Counted from the stretch's first letter, positions 10,826-22,771 are shown. The stretch is 64,000 nucleotides of DNA from Semisulcospira habei (GCA_036245525.1 BTPG01000004.1:213404751-213468750), one strand, 5' to 3'. The notes: generated from the sequence alone by a model not told the origin. A program made the numbers and translations.

Positions 10826-11540
10826 ACACCTGGGTCTGCCCTGTGGGTTTTGGTTGTGTGAACTATACTCTTTAGTTCCCTGGGTCACCCTGTTCAGCCC
10901 CATGACTCGGGCTTTCTTCCTTTTTCTGGGGGTAATTTTTCTGTCTCCCTTGCGTCCATGCATTCACCTGTATTTTCTTTTACAACTTCTCCCTACTGCC
11001 TGCACTACTTGTAGTCCTTGTGTGTTGCTAAACGATCTGATACACCTAAGAGATGATAAATTACATAGTGATTAACGCACATTTTAATATATCATTTCTC
11101 TGTAATATTTTGTCATTTTAATGCTCTTCTACTCTTTTTGTAAACTAGGGTATGACAAATCAGCATGAAGGTGCAGCATCCCTAGCATGTCTTGGGTTTA
11201 TATTGCTGCGCTTTTTAGACCGGCTGGTTACATAAATCAACATTCTGTTAGTTTTGTTCACATGCGGCACAGGCACGTCCTATGTAAGTCTCGTTGCTGT
11301 CGAGATGTTAACCCTTTTAGCCCCAAGGTCCCATTTCTCAAATTTTGGAGGTGTTGCATAACGACTATGTACTAGTTGCACGAGATGGATTGACCATGAT
11401 AATTCAAGGATAGTGCCAGATTAGCTTGGCGCCTCAAGGCGCCAAGCTAATCTGGCACTACCCTTGAATTATCATGGTCAAACCATCTCCTGCTGTAGGA
11501 ATCTGGGGCTAAAAGGGTTAAGCAACGTACAACCAATGAA
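10826..11540 (+). mobile_element. Diverged SINE copy interrupted by insertions
   Basis: The 5' part (CTGGGTCTGCCCTG, GTTCCCTGGGTCACCCTG, CACCTGTATTTTC) and the 3' part (GACCGGCTGG, GGCACAGGCACGTCCT, CTCGTTGCTGTCGAGA) match the full SINEs in order. About 150 bp of unrelated sequence separates the halves. The tail is split by a palindromic element at 11308-11521. Confidence 0.8.
11308..11521. mobile_element. TTAA hairpin element, subtype A, inserted in SINE tail
   Basis: This is a full 214 bp copy with 5' TTAACCCTTTTAGCCCC and 3' GGGGCTAAAAGGGTTAA as perfect terminal inverted repeats. The SINE sequence GGGACGTTAAGCAATG is split exactly at TTAA, which appears on both sides. Confidence 0.95.
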
Positions 11541-13565
11541 AAAAGAAATCAAAGGCAATAACTTGCAACAAAGGCATCAGAGAAAAGCATAAAACTTCTA
11601 AAGCAATAAGCAAAATATCTACATCAAAAAATTTTGGAACATGTAATACACAAGAACGATACATAGAGACAAATGGCACACTCTGTGTGTGTTTGTGTAA
11701 AAGAGAGAAAGCATGCACGCCAGAGTATCACCTAGGCTTCAAATTTTTGTTAGGGACAGATCAGTTACCTTGAGGGTGGTGTGGGGAGGGGGGTTCCAAC
11801 TTTTTGTTTGGGACTGTCAACCAAACACAAAAGACCTCCTGACACTAGAACGTGGTTGGGGGTGGGGTGGGGGAGGGGGGGGGGAGATTGTGGAACCCTG
11901 GGACAACACACCCCCGCCCCCCCCCCCCTCCCCCCCGCCTGATCCGCCACTTTTTGTTAATGTATGTGATGAAGCTCTATGCTTGTGCATAGTGCTCGCA
12001 CAATAGGATTAGTACGGTACGGTTTTTGTTAACGGTTTGTTTGTGCCGAAAGTCCATGGGGCCTGCTGCCCATGTGGAATCTGTAAGACACGGTTAGCAC
12101 GGGAATTTTTAGTGAGTTCTGTTTAGTGAGTTCTAGGCGGAAGCTGTGACTGTCAGAGGTCTAGATCGGGAGTGCGGGCTGTTTTGTCGTATGGAACAGT
12201 TGTTTGAGTTACCTAGCCCACATTCCAAGACTCTGAAGCCTAGATTTCAGGTATGTTTCTATAAACGTAGTATTGATAGTTGTTTAGTTAAAGACAGTAT
12301 GCGTGGTAAGATTAATGTGGTTGTATAGCGGTGTTCCGGTTGGGTTTAGTTATAGTATGTTTAGAATTCGGTGAAGTAACCGGTGTTTCTGTATACAGTT
12401 GTTTACCGAGTTAGATGACTAAAGGAATATGAAGTGTGTATGTCTAAGCCGCTAGGAAGATAGTACGTGGTTGGTTAAACATAGTCTTTAACAGGGTATA
12501 GAGTAATGTATAGCAAGAGTGTTAGGCTATACAGTCTGTTTCAAGATAGTGACAGATGGGGTGATACGAAAATAGTTTATGAAGCACGTGTGTGTGTGTG
12601 AATGAACGTGTGGGTTATTTGTATCAGCCAGGTTACGTGACGTTTCTCATTGATCCAATATGTTGTCTGTTTAGCAAGTGTTACGTTGGGACTTTTGTCT
12701 ATTCAGAGTTCTTGTAACGAGAGTGGAAAGACGGACGCCGAGACGTCGAGTCGCAGGTGGGACCTACGTGAGGTCATCCCTCCAGCTCTTCTGAGAGTGA
12801 GTCTGACTGGGGACCAAGACACCCAAGTCCAAGTGAGAACTGAGTACCGTACGAGAACGAGGACGTCCGTGCCCAAAGAGAGGACGGCGACAAGTGTACG
12901 ACGAAGGACTTTCACGCCTAGACGTGAGAAGGACCAACGTAACCAGGCAACAACATCAAACAGGTTGGAGGCAATGTGAGACTAAGACCTAACCTGGCAA
13001 AGATATTGTGATACGTGTGTGGTGTGATAATAGAACAGTGTATATAGTTGATAATCATTTAAGTCGTTCTTTTCATTTATAGTGTATAAAAGTTACTTTA
13101 GAAAGGGAGCCCGTGTGTTGTGTTTTACCGCATGAATGCGCCCGTCTGAGTCAGTGGCGGTGTATGTGTCTGTTGCGTGAGAGTCTGTGCGTACGACTGT
13201 GGGCAAGTCTGCGTGCGTTACAATGTACATAATAATAATGATTGACATATTGCCTAACCTCCAAACGGAGTATGGCACTTAACAATCAGTACATGAAACA
13301 TAAGTACATGTATACAAATAAACAAAGACAGGCAAACGAAGCTAAACTATAAAGCCACAAAAACACACAAACCATTATCATGTCCCCTATGCACGAAGCT
13401 GCTGGTACCATCAGCGCTACTGGTAGACCCGTGCACAGGAGGGTTAATGGAATTACTAAGTATCATATCACTTGTATTACACACATTCCTGGCAGAAACT
13501 ACATTCATTCCAGGGGGACTATCTTTACTTCTATAGCAACAGCGACAGCAGCAAGAGTATCAAAA
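11541..13565. other. Non-coding stretch with homopolymer runs
   Basis: G- and C-runs occupy 11850-11940 and produce false Gly/Pro-rich frames. A frame at 12650-12979 is rich in Arg/Thr and has no recognisable domain. I found no gene. Confidence 0.4.
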
Positions 13566-13569
13566 ATGG

Positions 13570-14345
13570 TATAAGCATGGTCACGCTTTGTGCATCATCG
13601 CCTGACAGTGGAATACATGCACAGTGCCAATTGACATCTGGTGCCTGCATGCAGTGCCACGGTCATTACATATATGCAAAATGATAGAGTAACTAAGGTT
13701 ATTATCACCTATCTGGTTTGTGAGTATTATCACAGCACCTGTCATCAAAAACGATTTTATCATTATGGTGACTGTGTGTGCATCACCTCTTGTCTGACAG
13801 CAGGGCTGCATGCATAGACCCGACGCCTGAAAGTATTGCTACTGTCATTACAGGTGCCAAGTCAGCAGCATCACGGTCTTTATTAACCCATTTAGTCCCT
13901 GTGTCCTACAGTAGGAGATGAAACGACCATGGTAATTCAAGGGTGCCAGATTGGCTTGGCGCCTTCAGGTGCCAAGCTAGTCTGGCACTACCCTTGAATT
14001 ATCATGGTCAATCCACCCCCTGCACCTGGTACATAGTTGTTACACAATACCTCCAAAATGTGGATATGCACCCATGGGGTTAAATGGGTTAAAGTCACGG
14101 TAGCTGTCATCACACTTTATGTGTGCATCATTGTGGTCTTACAGCAAGAATGCATGCACAGCGCCAAGTGACACCTGCTTGCACTGCCACTGTCATTACA
14201 CGTGTCAAACGAGACCAGAGGCGCATAATTATTATTATACCCACAGTAGTTGTCAACAAAAGGGTCACACTTTGTGTGTGTGTCATCGCTGTCTGACAGT
14301 GGGTATGCATGCACCACACCAAGTGCCTGCATGCATAGTCACTCT
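13570..14345 (+). repeat. Degenerate tandem repeat, about 4 units of 150-200 bp
   Basis: Each unit holds a GGTCACacTTTGTGTGTG-like start, then CATC..C.GTCTGACAGTGG, then GCATGCA.AG.GCCAAGTGACA. Units begin near 13577, 13769, 14108 and 14262. A TTAA element (13883-14092) sits in the array. Confidence 0.7.
13883..14092. mobile_element. TTAA hairpin element, subtype A, within tandem repeat
   Basis: Left end TTAACCCATTTAGTCCCTG, right end GGGGTTAAATGGGTTAA. The inner palindrome has a few mismatches. Confidence 0.88.
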
Positions 14346-14715
14346 CAGGGCGCTGTGTGATGCTCATAATGCACATTTTTATACACATAAACTGACCTGT
14401 TCGAAACCAATGAAGTGTTACGGGGAATCTATCATCAACTCGGTGCCCTGGGAATGGCCTGCATTACCCTAGACATACTACTCATGCCCACCCACACCCA
14501 CCCCCAGTCACTCTCCCCTGGGTCCCAGGACAAATAAGGAGATTCAACCACAGCCCACTTCAAAAGTTCAATCCCAAAGTGAAAAAAAAAAAAAATCATC
14601 TGGCGATTCCAACACAATTTTTGGATCACAGGTGTGTTCATGGGGAGACCCATGGGTTTGTGTCCAAGTGCAAAAAAAATCTTACGCTCTACCACACCTG
14701 ATGCCTTCACCTGCT

Positions 14716-14922
14716 TTAACCCTTTTCAGTCTGATACATTTCTGCTTGATATTAATTTGACTATGACATTTCAAGGGTGGTGCCAGAATAGCTTGGCGTC
14801 AAGGTATTTTGGCACCATCCTTGAACTAAAATGGTTGATCTATCTCCTAATCTGGATTATAGCCTTCATAAGACAATAAGCAAATTTTTTTTTTAAAAAA
14901 GCCTCAGAATGTAATGGGTTAA
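14716..14922. mobile_element. TTAA hairpin element, subtype B
   Basis: Left end TTAACCCTTTTCAGTCTGAT, right end CAGAATGTAATGGGTTAA. The central palindrome is partly deleted (GCTTGGCGTCAAGG). Confidence 0.88.
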
Positions 14923-15976
14923 CATCCTAGCAGGTAAGACATTGGATCATCTTTCGCAGCTATTCATGCAGGGTTCCTTGAATGAGACAACATGGCAGAC
15001 ATAACCTTTTGCCTACTAAGTAACGTCTCTGTATTATGCCACATAAGGGCTTGATTGGTGATGAGGCACTGGACTATGGTGGTGACTAATCATATGAGTT
15101 GCTATGGGAACAGGCTAAATATGAGGTCATGATTGTGCCTTATCCCATGCCTGATGGGACTAGACTATGATCCACGATAAGGTCATTCCCTATGACTGAT
15201 GGATCATAAGGGCTACTATGAGGATGGGCTGAATTTGAGGTCAAGATCAGGCCTGTGCTAAGCCCCACAGACGTAAAAGCACACAGTGGGCCTCCCCTGC
15301 AGTCCCATCTGCTAAAATACCCTAGCCTTAGTCTGCCCCAGTCATCCCCTAATTTTTGAAACCCCTAAACAACACTACCGCCCACTTCCTGCACATTTGC
15401 CATGCACAAAATCCCCCCCCCCCCCAAAAAAAAAAAAAATAAGGACATCACCAGCCTAATTTCTTGGCTATCAACATGATTCTGTACCAACCCTACATCC
15501 AAGCACAGCCAAAACTGGTACACACCTCAAATCAACATCCACTTGGCAACTCAAACTAGGACAAAAAGAGTCTGCTGGTTTAGCCAAGGCTGGTATGAAT
15601 CAAAGCACCAAACATGTCTCTTCTCATCTATCAAGAGATTTTAAGTAAATTCCAGTATACTGCCTCTGTACAAAATGCCAAAGAAGGCAGAAGATTTATT
15701 TTAAAAGCACCGGTCCTCTTACTCAATACTGCCTCAACTACCTCATTTGAAAATGTAACATGACCTGGAGATAGAACATGCTCTATTTTCACAAGGCATG
15801 AGCATCAGGCAGCCAATGAAATTGTTCGCTGCTTGCCACACCTCCCAAAATGGCAGAATTATCTTGAGGCCAAAGCAGTCCTATCTTATCTATCGAATCA
15901 CATCATGTGAAGATCTGTGAAGAAAATACTGTGGAACACTTGTGTTTTTGTTTTTTTTGTTGTGTTTTTGTTTCAG
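14923..15976. other. Non-coding stretch, nothing identified
   Basis: A C/A-run at 15413-15440 is the only local feature. No coding or repeat signature was recognised. Confidence 0.4.
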
Positions 15977-16200
15977 TTAACCCATATCTTACTGAGGCTA
16001 AAAGCTTTAAATTTGTACACTGCCATATGCAAGCTACATAATAGTACTTACAGATAAGGATATAGACCAAAGGCTTTAGTTCAAGGGTGGTGCCAGAATA
16101 GCTTGGCACCTAGAGGCGCCAAGCTATTCTGGCACTACCCTTGAACTATTTTAGTCAAACTTATTTCACACACTGGTGTATTCCGAATGATAAACGTTAA
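15977..16200. mobile_element. TTAA hairpin element, subtype C, complete
   Basis: It begins TTAACCCATATCTTACTGAG and ends CCGAATGATAAACGTTAA. The inner palindrome (TTCAAGGGTGGTGCCAGAAT and complement) is intact with a short loop. Flanks differ from subtypes A and B. Confidence 0.9.
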
Positions 16201-16336
16201 GAAAAAACAATCAAGATTGATCATGAAACTATTATCTTCATACTTTTGTCATCACCATCATTGGCAGCTTGGTCTCAAGAGTGGATGCTTGGTGCTACAT
16301 GCAGATTCGCGCCCTTATGGGTAAGCATATGTTTCT

Positions 16337-19300
16337 TTAAGTGAAAGGCCTGCACGAAACTTGCATCAGTCTGTTTTTCTCCGGCTTCTTGTGAGTGTAC
16401 AAGTGGTATGTTAAATGGCAAACACTCCTGAAACTTGCACCACACTGTGTACACTCATACTGTTTATTTTGTTTCTGGACCTTGTGGGTAACCATGTGTC
16501 TCTTTAGGTCAAGAGCAAATTTGAAACCTTCATCACATTGTGTACATTTAAGATGCTTCTCACCCTTGTGTGTATTCAAGTGAAGTGTTAAATGACATCG
16601 ACTCCTGAAACGTGCATCACATTTGTTACACTTAAATGGTTTCTGTTCTTCATGGGAAACCACGTGTATCTTTAGATCATCGGGCCGCACAAAACCTGCA
16701 TCACTCTGTGTACCCTTATACGGTTTCTGGCCCTTGTGGGTAACCATGTGACTCCTTAGGTCAATGGCATATCTGAAATATTCATCACACTGTGTACACT
16801 TATGTTTCTGGACCTTGTGGGTAACCATGTGTTTCTTTAGGTCAAGGGCATATTTGAAACATTCTTCACACCGTGTACACTTGTACTGTTTCGGGACCTT
16901 GTGGGTAACCATGTGTTTCTTTAGGTCAAGGGCATATTTGAAACATTCTTCACACCGTGTACATTTGTACTGTTTCGGGACCTTGTGGGTAACCATGTGA
17001 CTCTTTAGGTCAATGGCATATCTGAAATATTCATCACACTGTGTACACTTATGTTTCTGGACCTTGTGGGTAACCATGTGTTTCTTTAGGTCAAGGGCAT
17101 ATTTGAAACATTCTTCACACTGTGTACACTTGTACTGTTTCGGGACCTTGTGGGTAACCATGTGTCTCTTTAGGTCAAGGGCAAATTTGAAACCTTCATC
17201 ACACTGTGTACATTTAAGATGTTTCTCACCCTTGTGTGTATTCAAGTGAAATGTTAAATGACATCGACTCCTGAAACTTGCATCACATTTTTTACACTTA
17301 TATTGTTTCTGTTCTTCGTGGGAAACCATGTGCATCTTTAGATCATCGGGCCGCAAAAAACTTGCATCACTCTGTGTACACTCGTACTGTTTATACGGTT
17401 TATGGGCCTTGTGGGTAACCATGTGTCTCTTTAGGTCAAGGGCAGATTTGAAACCATCATCACATTGTGTACATTTAAGTTGTTTCTCAACCTTGTGGGT
17501 TTTCAAGTGATGTGTTACATGACATCGACTCCTGAAACGTGCATCACATTTTTTACACTTAAATGGTTTCTGTTCTTTGTGGGAATCCACGTGTATCTTT
17601 AGATCATCGGGCCGCACAAAACTTGCATCACTCTGTGTACCCTTATACGGTTTCTGGCCCTTGTGGGTAACCATGTGACTCTTAAGGTCAATGGCATATC
17701 TGAAATATTCATCACACTGTGTACACTTATGTTTCTGGACCTTGTGGGTAACCATGTGTTTCTTTAGGTCAAGGGCATATTTGAAACATTCATCACACTG
17801 TGTACACTTATACTGTTTCTGGACCTTGTGGGTAACCATGTGTCTCTTTAGGTCAAGGGCATACGAGTATCTGAAACATTCATCACATTGTGTACATTTC
17901 TCATCCTTGTGTGTATTCAAGTGATGTGTTAAATGACATCGACTCCCGAAACTTGCATCACATTTTGTACACTTACATGGTTTCTGTTCTATGTGGGAAA
18001 CCATGTGTATCTTTAGATCATCAGGCTGCACAAAAACTGCATCACACTGTGTACCCTTAGGTGGTCTATGGTCCGTGTGGGAAACCATGTGTTCCTTTAG
18101 ATCACAGGGCTGCATGAAACTAGCATCACACTGTGTACACGTATATGGTTTCTTGCCTGTGTGGATAACCATGTGTCTTTTTAGATCATCCAGCCACTTG
18201 AAATCTGATTTACATTTATAAGGCTTCTTATTTTTGTGAGTCCAGAAGTGTTTTGTGAAGTGGCGTGGGCTACCAAAAGATGACTTACAGTGCCAGCACA
18301 CCCATGTTCTCTTACTTGGTGTATCTGTTGATGTCTGTACATCTACACATACATTGTCAGCAGTAGCTGTCTCTTGCTCTCTGGTAACAGTGTGAGGCTT
18401 CTGCCCTGTGCGAGTATACATGTGTTGCATCAAATGACTGGCCAAATGGAAACATGTATCACACAGCCCATATACAAAAGACATCTGACTCTTTTTAACA
18501 TTGGGACTTAGTGTGTTCAGGGATTTGGGTTCTGCTGACACAGTTCTACTCTCCAGACACACAGATACTCCCATGTCACAGTCCATATCTCTAGTAACAC
18601 CAGACAAAGAGTTAGACTCTAGCTTGATCTCATGTTTAGTGTCACTGCAAATAATACAAACAGAACCAGACTCAAGCTTAATCTTGTGTTCAGTGTCACA
18701 GTCAACATCACTGTAAATACTGTGGGCAGAGTCACACTCTAGCCCGATCTCATGTTTAGTGTCACATTCAATGTCCCAATAAACACTGGGCACAGAGTTA
18801 GACTCTAGCTTAATGTCATGTTTAGCGTCACAGTCCACACTACTGTAAACACTTGGACAAGAATGAGACTCCAGTTTGATGTCATGTTTTGTGTCACAGT
18901 CCACACCACTGTAAACACTTGGCACAAAGTTAGACTCTAGTTTGATGTCATCTTTAGTGTCACAGTCCCTTTCACTGTAAACACTTGGCACAAAGTTTGA
19001 TTCTAGTTTGATGTCATGTTGAGTGTCACAGTCCATGCCACTGTAACTGTAAACACTGGGCACAGAGTTAGACTCTAGCTTGATGTCATTTTTAGTGTCA
19101 CAGTCCCTACTGCTGTAAACACTGGGCACAGAGTTAGATTCTAGATTGATGTCATATTTAATCTCACAGTCTATGTCAGTGTAAACACTGGGCACAGTAT
19201 TAGACTTTAGCTTTATGTCATGTTTAGTGTCACAGTCCATGTAACTGTAAACACTGGGCACAGAGAGAGAGTCTAGCTTGATGGCAGGTTCTAGTTTAAC

Positions 19301-19366
19301 CCAAGACTCTGATCTGGTGCAAGGTTCTAGCTGGACATCTGGTTCAACCCTGACATTTGGTTCCAT
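16337..19366 (-). CDS. C2H2 zinc-finger protein 2 (paralog of zinc-finger protein 1)
   Basis: The 1009-residue frame starts at an ATG in good context (GAAATGG). The likely product is a nuclear C2H2 protein. An acidic lead (RVEPDVQLEP) precedes eleven repeats of about 22 residues (about 28-266) with the D-I-K-L-E-S core, then a linker and 24 C2H2-like modules to the C terminus. About 18 modules have all four ligands; five contain forms such as YKGTQSD or YECTQSD with cysteines lost. Modules 15-23 repeat 7-12 almost exactly, and modules 18 and 19 are identical, which shows recent block duplication. The last finger is cut by a frameshift: the sequence downstream still encodes ASFVQAFHLKKHM in another frame. 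Upstream in the same frame an in-frame TGA (19397-19399) separates this ATG from older repeat-coding sequence. It is convergent with paralog 1. Confidence 0.82.
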   Translation of the reverse strand: MEPNVRVEPDVQLEPCTRSESWVKLEPAIKLDSLSVPSVYSYMDCDTKHDIKLKSNTVPSVYTDIDCEIKYDINLESNSVPSVYSSRDCDTKNDIKLESNSVPSVYSYSGMDCDTQHDIKLESNFVPSVYSERDCDTKDDIKLESNFVPSVYSGVDCDTKHDIKLESHSCPSVYSSVDCDAKHDIKLESNSVPSVYWDIECDTKHEIGLECDSAHSIYSDVDCDTEHKIKLESGSVCIICSDTKHEIKLESNSLSGVTRDMDCDMGVSVCLESRTVSAEPKSLNTLSPNVKKSQMSFVYGLCDTCFHLASHLMQHMYTRTGQKPHTVTREQETATADNVCVDVQTSTDTPSKRTWVCWHCKSSFGSPRHFTKHFWTHKNKKPYKCKSDFKWLDDLKRHMVIHTGKKPYTCTQCDASFMQPCDLKEHMVSHTDHRPPKGTQCDAVFVQPDDLKIHMVSHIEQKPCKCTKCDASFGSRCHLTHHLNTHKDEKCTQCDECFRYSYALDLKRHMVTHKVQKQYKCTQCDECFKYALDLKKHMVTHKVQKHKCTQCDEYFRYAIDLKSHMVTHKGQKPYKGTQSDASFVRPDDLKIHVDSHKEQKPFKCKKCDARFRSRCHVTHHLKTHKVEKQLKCTQCDDGFKSALDLKRHMVTHKAHKPYKQYECTQSDASFLRPDDLKMHMVSHEEQKQYKCKKCDASFRSRCHLTFHLNTHKGEKHLKCTQCDEGFKFALDLKRHMVTHKVPKQYKCTQCEECFKYALDLKKHMVTHKVQKHKCTQCDEYFRYAIDLKSHMVTHKVPKQYKCTRCEECFKYALDLKKHMVTHKVPKQYKCTRCEECFKYALDLKKHMVTHKVQKHKCTQCDEYFRYAIDLRSHMVTHKGQKPYKGTQSDAGFVRPDDLKIHVVSHEEQKPFKCNKCDARFRSRCHLTLHLNTHKGEKHLKCTQCDEGFKFALDLKRHMVTHKVQKQNKQYECTQCGASFRSVCHLTYHLYTHKKPEKNRLMQVSCRPFT
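18570..19285 (-). repeat. Coding tandem repeat, 66-bp unit (11 units)
   Basis: Same unit as 3812-4543. Units 2, 3 and 9 have lost the K-x-E motif (IKLK, INLE, IGLE) and unit 10 is shortened. Confidence 0.88.
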
Positions 19367-19396
19367 TTCAACTTGATGGTATTGGGCAGGACCGCC

Positions 19397-19760
19397 TCAT
19401 TCCACAGCTGTTGTAGTGCTGTTGTTGCCTGCACCAGTAGTGTTGTCTAAGTCTTCATCAGAAGTGTTGTCTGTCTTTACCAATACTGCACGGGTTTTCA
19501 ATAGCAGTGTTGTCCGTGTCCTCACCAGCAGTGTTGTCTGTGTCTTTACCACTAGTATTGCATCATTAGTAGTGTTGTATATGTCTTCATCAGTAGTATT
19601 GTTTTTGTCTTCACTAGTCATGCTGTCTGTGTCTTCACTAGTACTAAAACCTGCTGTGTCTTCATCAGTAGTAAATATTGTCTGTGTCTTTACCAGTAGT
19701 GTTGTTCATGTCATCTCACCAGAAGTGTTGTCTGTGTCTTTACCAGTAGTTGGAGTCTTT
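19397..19760 (-). repeat. Degenerate 24-bp repeat encoding D-T-D-N-T-T-G-E-like blocks
   Basis: The unit GACACAGACAACACTACTGG recurs with indels about a dozen times. It is in frame with protein 2 only in its last part (DEDLDNTTGAGNNSTTTAVE, then TGA). Protein 1 has one matching block directly after its acceptor (GGDTDNTTGEE), so this was once coding. Confidence 0.7.
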
Positions 19761-19989
19761 GTGGCGTTCATCTGTCTCAAAGTATCAGCCAGTGGTCTTT
19801 GTGTTTCATGTGGTGTAATTACTGTGGAAATAAACCGAACCATGGTTGTAAGTATTGCAAACGTGGTCACTATTATACACTTTCATGATACTGTACCCAA
19901 TGTACACTGTCCAATGTTACACTGTACATTGTGTACAATGTCCTGTATTACACTGTACACATGCACAGTGTATACTGTCCTGTGTTACA

Positions 19990-22771
19990 CAACATTTTGC
20001 TTTAAAGTCTCAGACAGGATGGCATGTGACTAGAAGGTGAAGGAGGGTCTATTCCTCCAGCTGTACACATAGCAAGGGGAATTACTCAGTGCTGGACAAA
20101 GAAGAAATTTAACTTTATTTCTCAAAAATAAATAAGTAGGTACAAAGACCTTTTTTCAATCACGTCCTTACACACACAACCAGCACTAGCCTCACCTATT
20201 CAGTTTGTGAGTATGTCTCCATCTGATATAAAGCTATCACACTGTTCTCAACAGCATGTATGCATTCTAATGAGAATCTATACTAAAGTTTAGCCAACAA
20301 AGTGAATCAGTGGGCAAAAGAGACATAGATGTCTTTGCAAAGCAAGCTCATTGATTAAGATCTGTTATCTATGCCAACTTTCTACACAACCGGCTAGTTC
20401 CTGGCATGTTGAAGAAAGTGTACACTGAGTACAGTGTAACATAGGGCAGTGTATACAGGGTACAAAAATGATAGTGACAACTTTAGCTTAAGTAGCTGTA
20501 CAGACAATCAGATCAACTGACGAAGAAACAGAAAACAGAAAGAAGAAAATCCCTCCAGTTAGCATGCTTTTCTGTTTATTAGGAATATGAATACAACAAG
20601 ATGAGGATTTCATCCCAAAGTCTACCGTATTGCTTGGAGCTCAGATGCGTTTATCTTTTAGGAACATTCAGAGTTCATATTTTTAGGCTTTTTATGCTGA
20701 TCCATTTCCCTCCTCTAAAAGTCAACCTCTGATCAACACACGTTGGCCCACACAAATAACGATGAACACATGGCGCTTCCAGCCATTAGTATGCTCTGTG
20801 GGCTCGTGTAGCGACAGGAATCCATCTCCTATTCTAACGCACCATGAGACCCACACACACTGGCACACCGAAATAAAGCAATTCCCACCATTCAAAAGCT
20901 CTGTGGTCTGGCGTAGCATAGCTATTCTGAAGAAGAATAATAGCAGGAGCAGCGAAATGATGTCACTTCAAGCTTCACGTCATGGCATCATTAGACCCAC
21001 GATGCCGTGTTCATAGCGACGACTCGATGCTATACGTCACTCATCGCAGTGCTAACATTTGACCTATCAGAGGATCAACTTTGCAATTTTCTTGCTGATT
21101 TTTACGCATTGGGCTTACAGGTCACAATTTTGACTTAAACCTACCCCAGGGCCAGGACAAACAGCAGGCTTATGTCAACACTGCTTATGAAAAATCATGC
21201 AGGTATAAATGAGAAGATAGCTTTTTTCGTAAAAGAAAAATTAAAGTTATGGTAGCTGTTTTACAAATGACTCCAAAAAAGTGGTGCAGAATATTGTCTG
21301 ATTTTTACACTTAGGGCATACAGAGGTCACAATTGACCTAATCGTACCTGACAGCTGAGACAAACTGTAGGCTTATGTAAATACTGTATACAAAACATCA
21401 TGCAATAATTACTGAGAAAAATGGTGGGTATTTTTTATAAAAAAGATTCAGTAATCAGTTGTTTAAAGATTAACCCATATAATTCATGAAATTAATCCCC
21501 AAAATGTGAAAATATATATTTTAAAAAATATTTAATTATCACTCAAAAAGTTTCAGAGGTACAATGCTGGTTAACAAAATCATTCAGTATCTCCCTTTTA
21601 TCTAGCTATATGCAAAATATCTAGTAAAAATAAGAAAACTTACGGACTCCAGTGTGGATCAACCGTTTTTTTGTGAAACGGACATTTTCTCAAAAATGAG
21701 CATCTTAATCAAAATATCCCAAAATATGTCTTGAGATAATTCTTCTAGGGACAATATCCTAAAATTTCAAGTTTGTCCGTCCTCAAATGCAGGCTCTAGT
21801 CACCGTCACATACATACACATACGGCGCTTTGGTGCCAAAAAAGACATTCTCTAGCAAGGTTTGCGTAGCTAAACGCGACGTCATTCTTATCTTGTTACT
21901 TCTTTGCCAGAATTTCTGCCCCGCATGCCAAAAACGTCATGTGCATGCTCCAAAATGTCCTTCAATCAGCCCCATTTTAAAGTCTACCGTATTTTTACAA
22001 TATGGGAGACAAAAATGGTATTCTCACAAACAAAACATTTTCTTTCAATATCCCCACTGTGCATTCAAACTTTGATACTGTACTGATACATGTATTCTGC
22101 TATGTATCTAGACTACTATGTACAATACCAGTTAATGCATGGGTTGTGGAACTATAAAATGTTGCACACATTGCAGCAACATTCTGTGATCTTCCGTCAG
22201 CATACCAATAACATACAGTTGGAAATAAATTAGTCTTAGAGGCAGCTATTTGATTTTTATTTTTTTCATTTATAACTCTGCCTCTCATCATGGACCATCA
22301 CATCATGTCAAGTGTGAGCCTAGTGGGTCCAATAGCAATTACATGTATATGGAAGAATCATGGATGCACAGGAATAAACTGATACAAAACTGAAAACACA
22401 ACTGTGGTACAATAATAATAATATTAATAATCATAATAATAATGAAAAAAGTAAAAGAAGTGTTTTACAACAAATCATTGCTGCATGAAAGTCAATGTTT
22501 GTGTGTAGAGTCTTTGTAAAAGTGGGTACAATACCATTGTTTTGTCAGTATCATCTTCCTCTGTCTACTCAGTCTACACATCTCCAGATGTCACCAGTGG
22601 GTCATGTGTGTCCAAATGGGTGAACAGAGGCACTCAGTCTGGTCATACTCTAACCAAGCTGTCTGATCAACACACACACAGACAAGTCAACAAGTGCACA
22701 GGACAAAAAGCGCCCTCCTGTGCATGCAGTCACTAGTACCCCTTACAGGAACAGCAACTGTATGCACAGGG
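19990..22771. other. Non-coding stretch
   Basis: It contains a GTACACTGT-rich patch (19890-19990), a GGGGAATTACTCAG repeat relic near 20078 that is also seen at 46345 and 59365, and the two-copy repeat at 21085-21440. No gene was recognised. Confidence 0.4.
21085..21440 (+). repeat. Two diverged tandem copies of about 200 bp
   Basis: Copies begin GCTGATTTTTACGCATTGGG and GTCTGATTTTTACACTTAGG. Both continue with ACAG(A)GGTCACAATT, GACAAAC, GTAGGCTTATGT and ATCATGCA in the same order. Confidence 0.65.

Noticed and set aside
12650..12979. Arg/Thr-rich 109-codon frame with a hydrophobic start
   Set aside because: It could suggest a secreted peptide, but the composition is biased, there is no splice or homology support, and a single frame of this length is expected by chance.
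16395..17924. Cys/His-rich frames on the + strand (such as 16764-17000)
   Set aside because: They are the reverse strand of the finger repeats of protein 2, repeated because the fingers repeat.
19416..20033. 205-codon frame on the + strand
   Set aside because: It is largely the antisense of the degenerate 24-bp repeat and has low-complexity Ser/Val composition.
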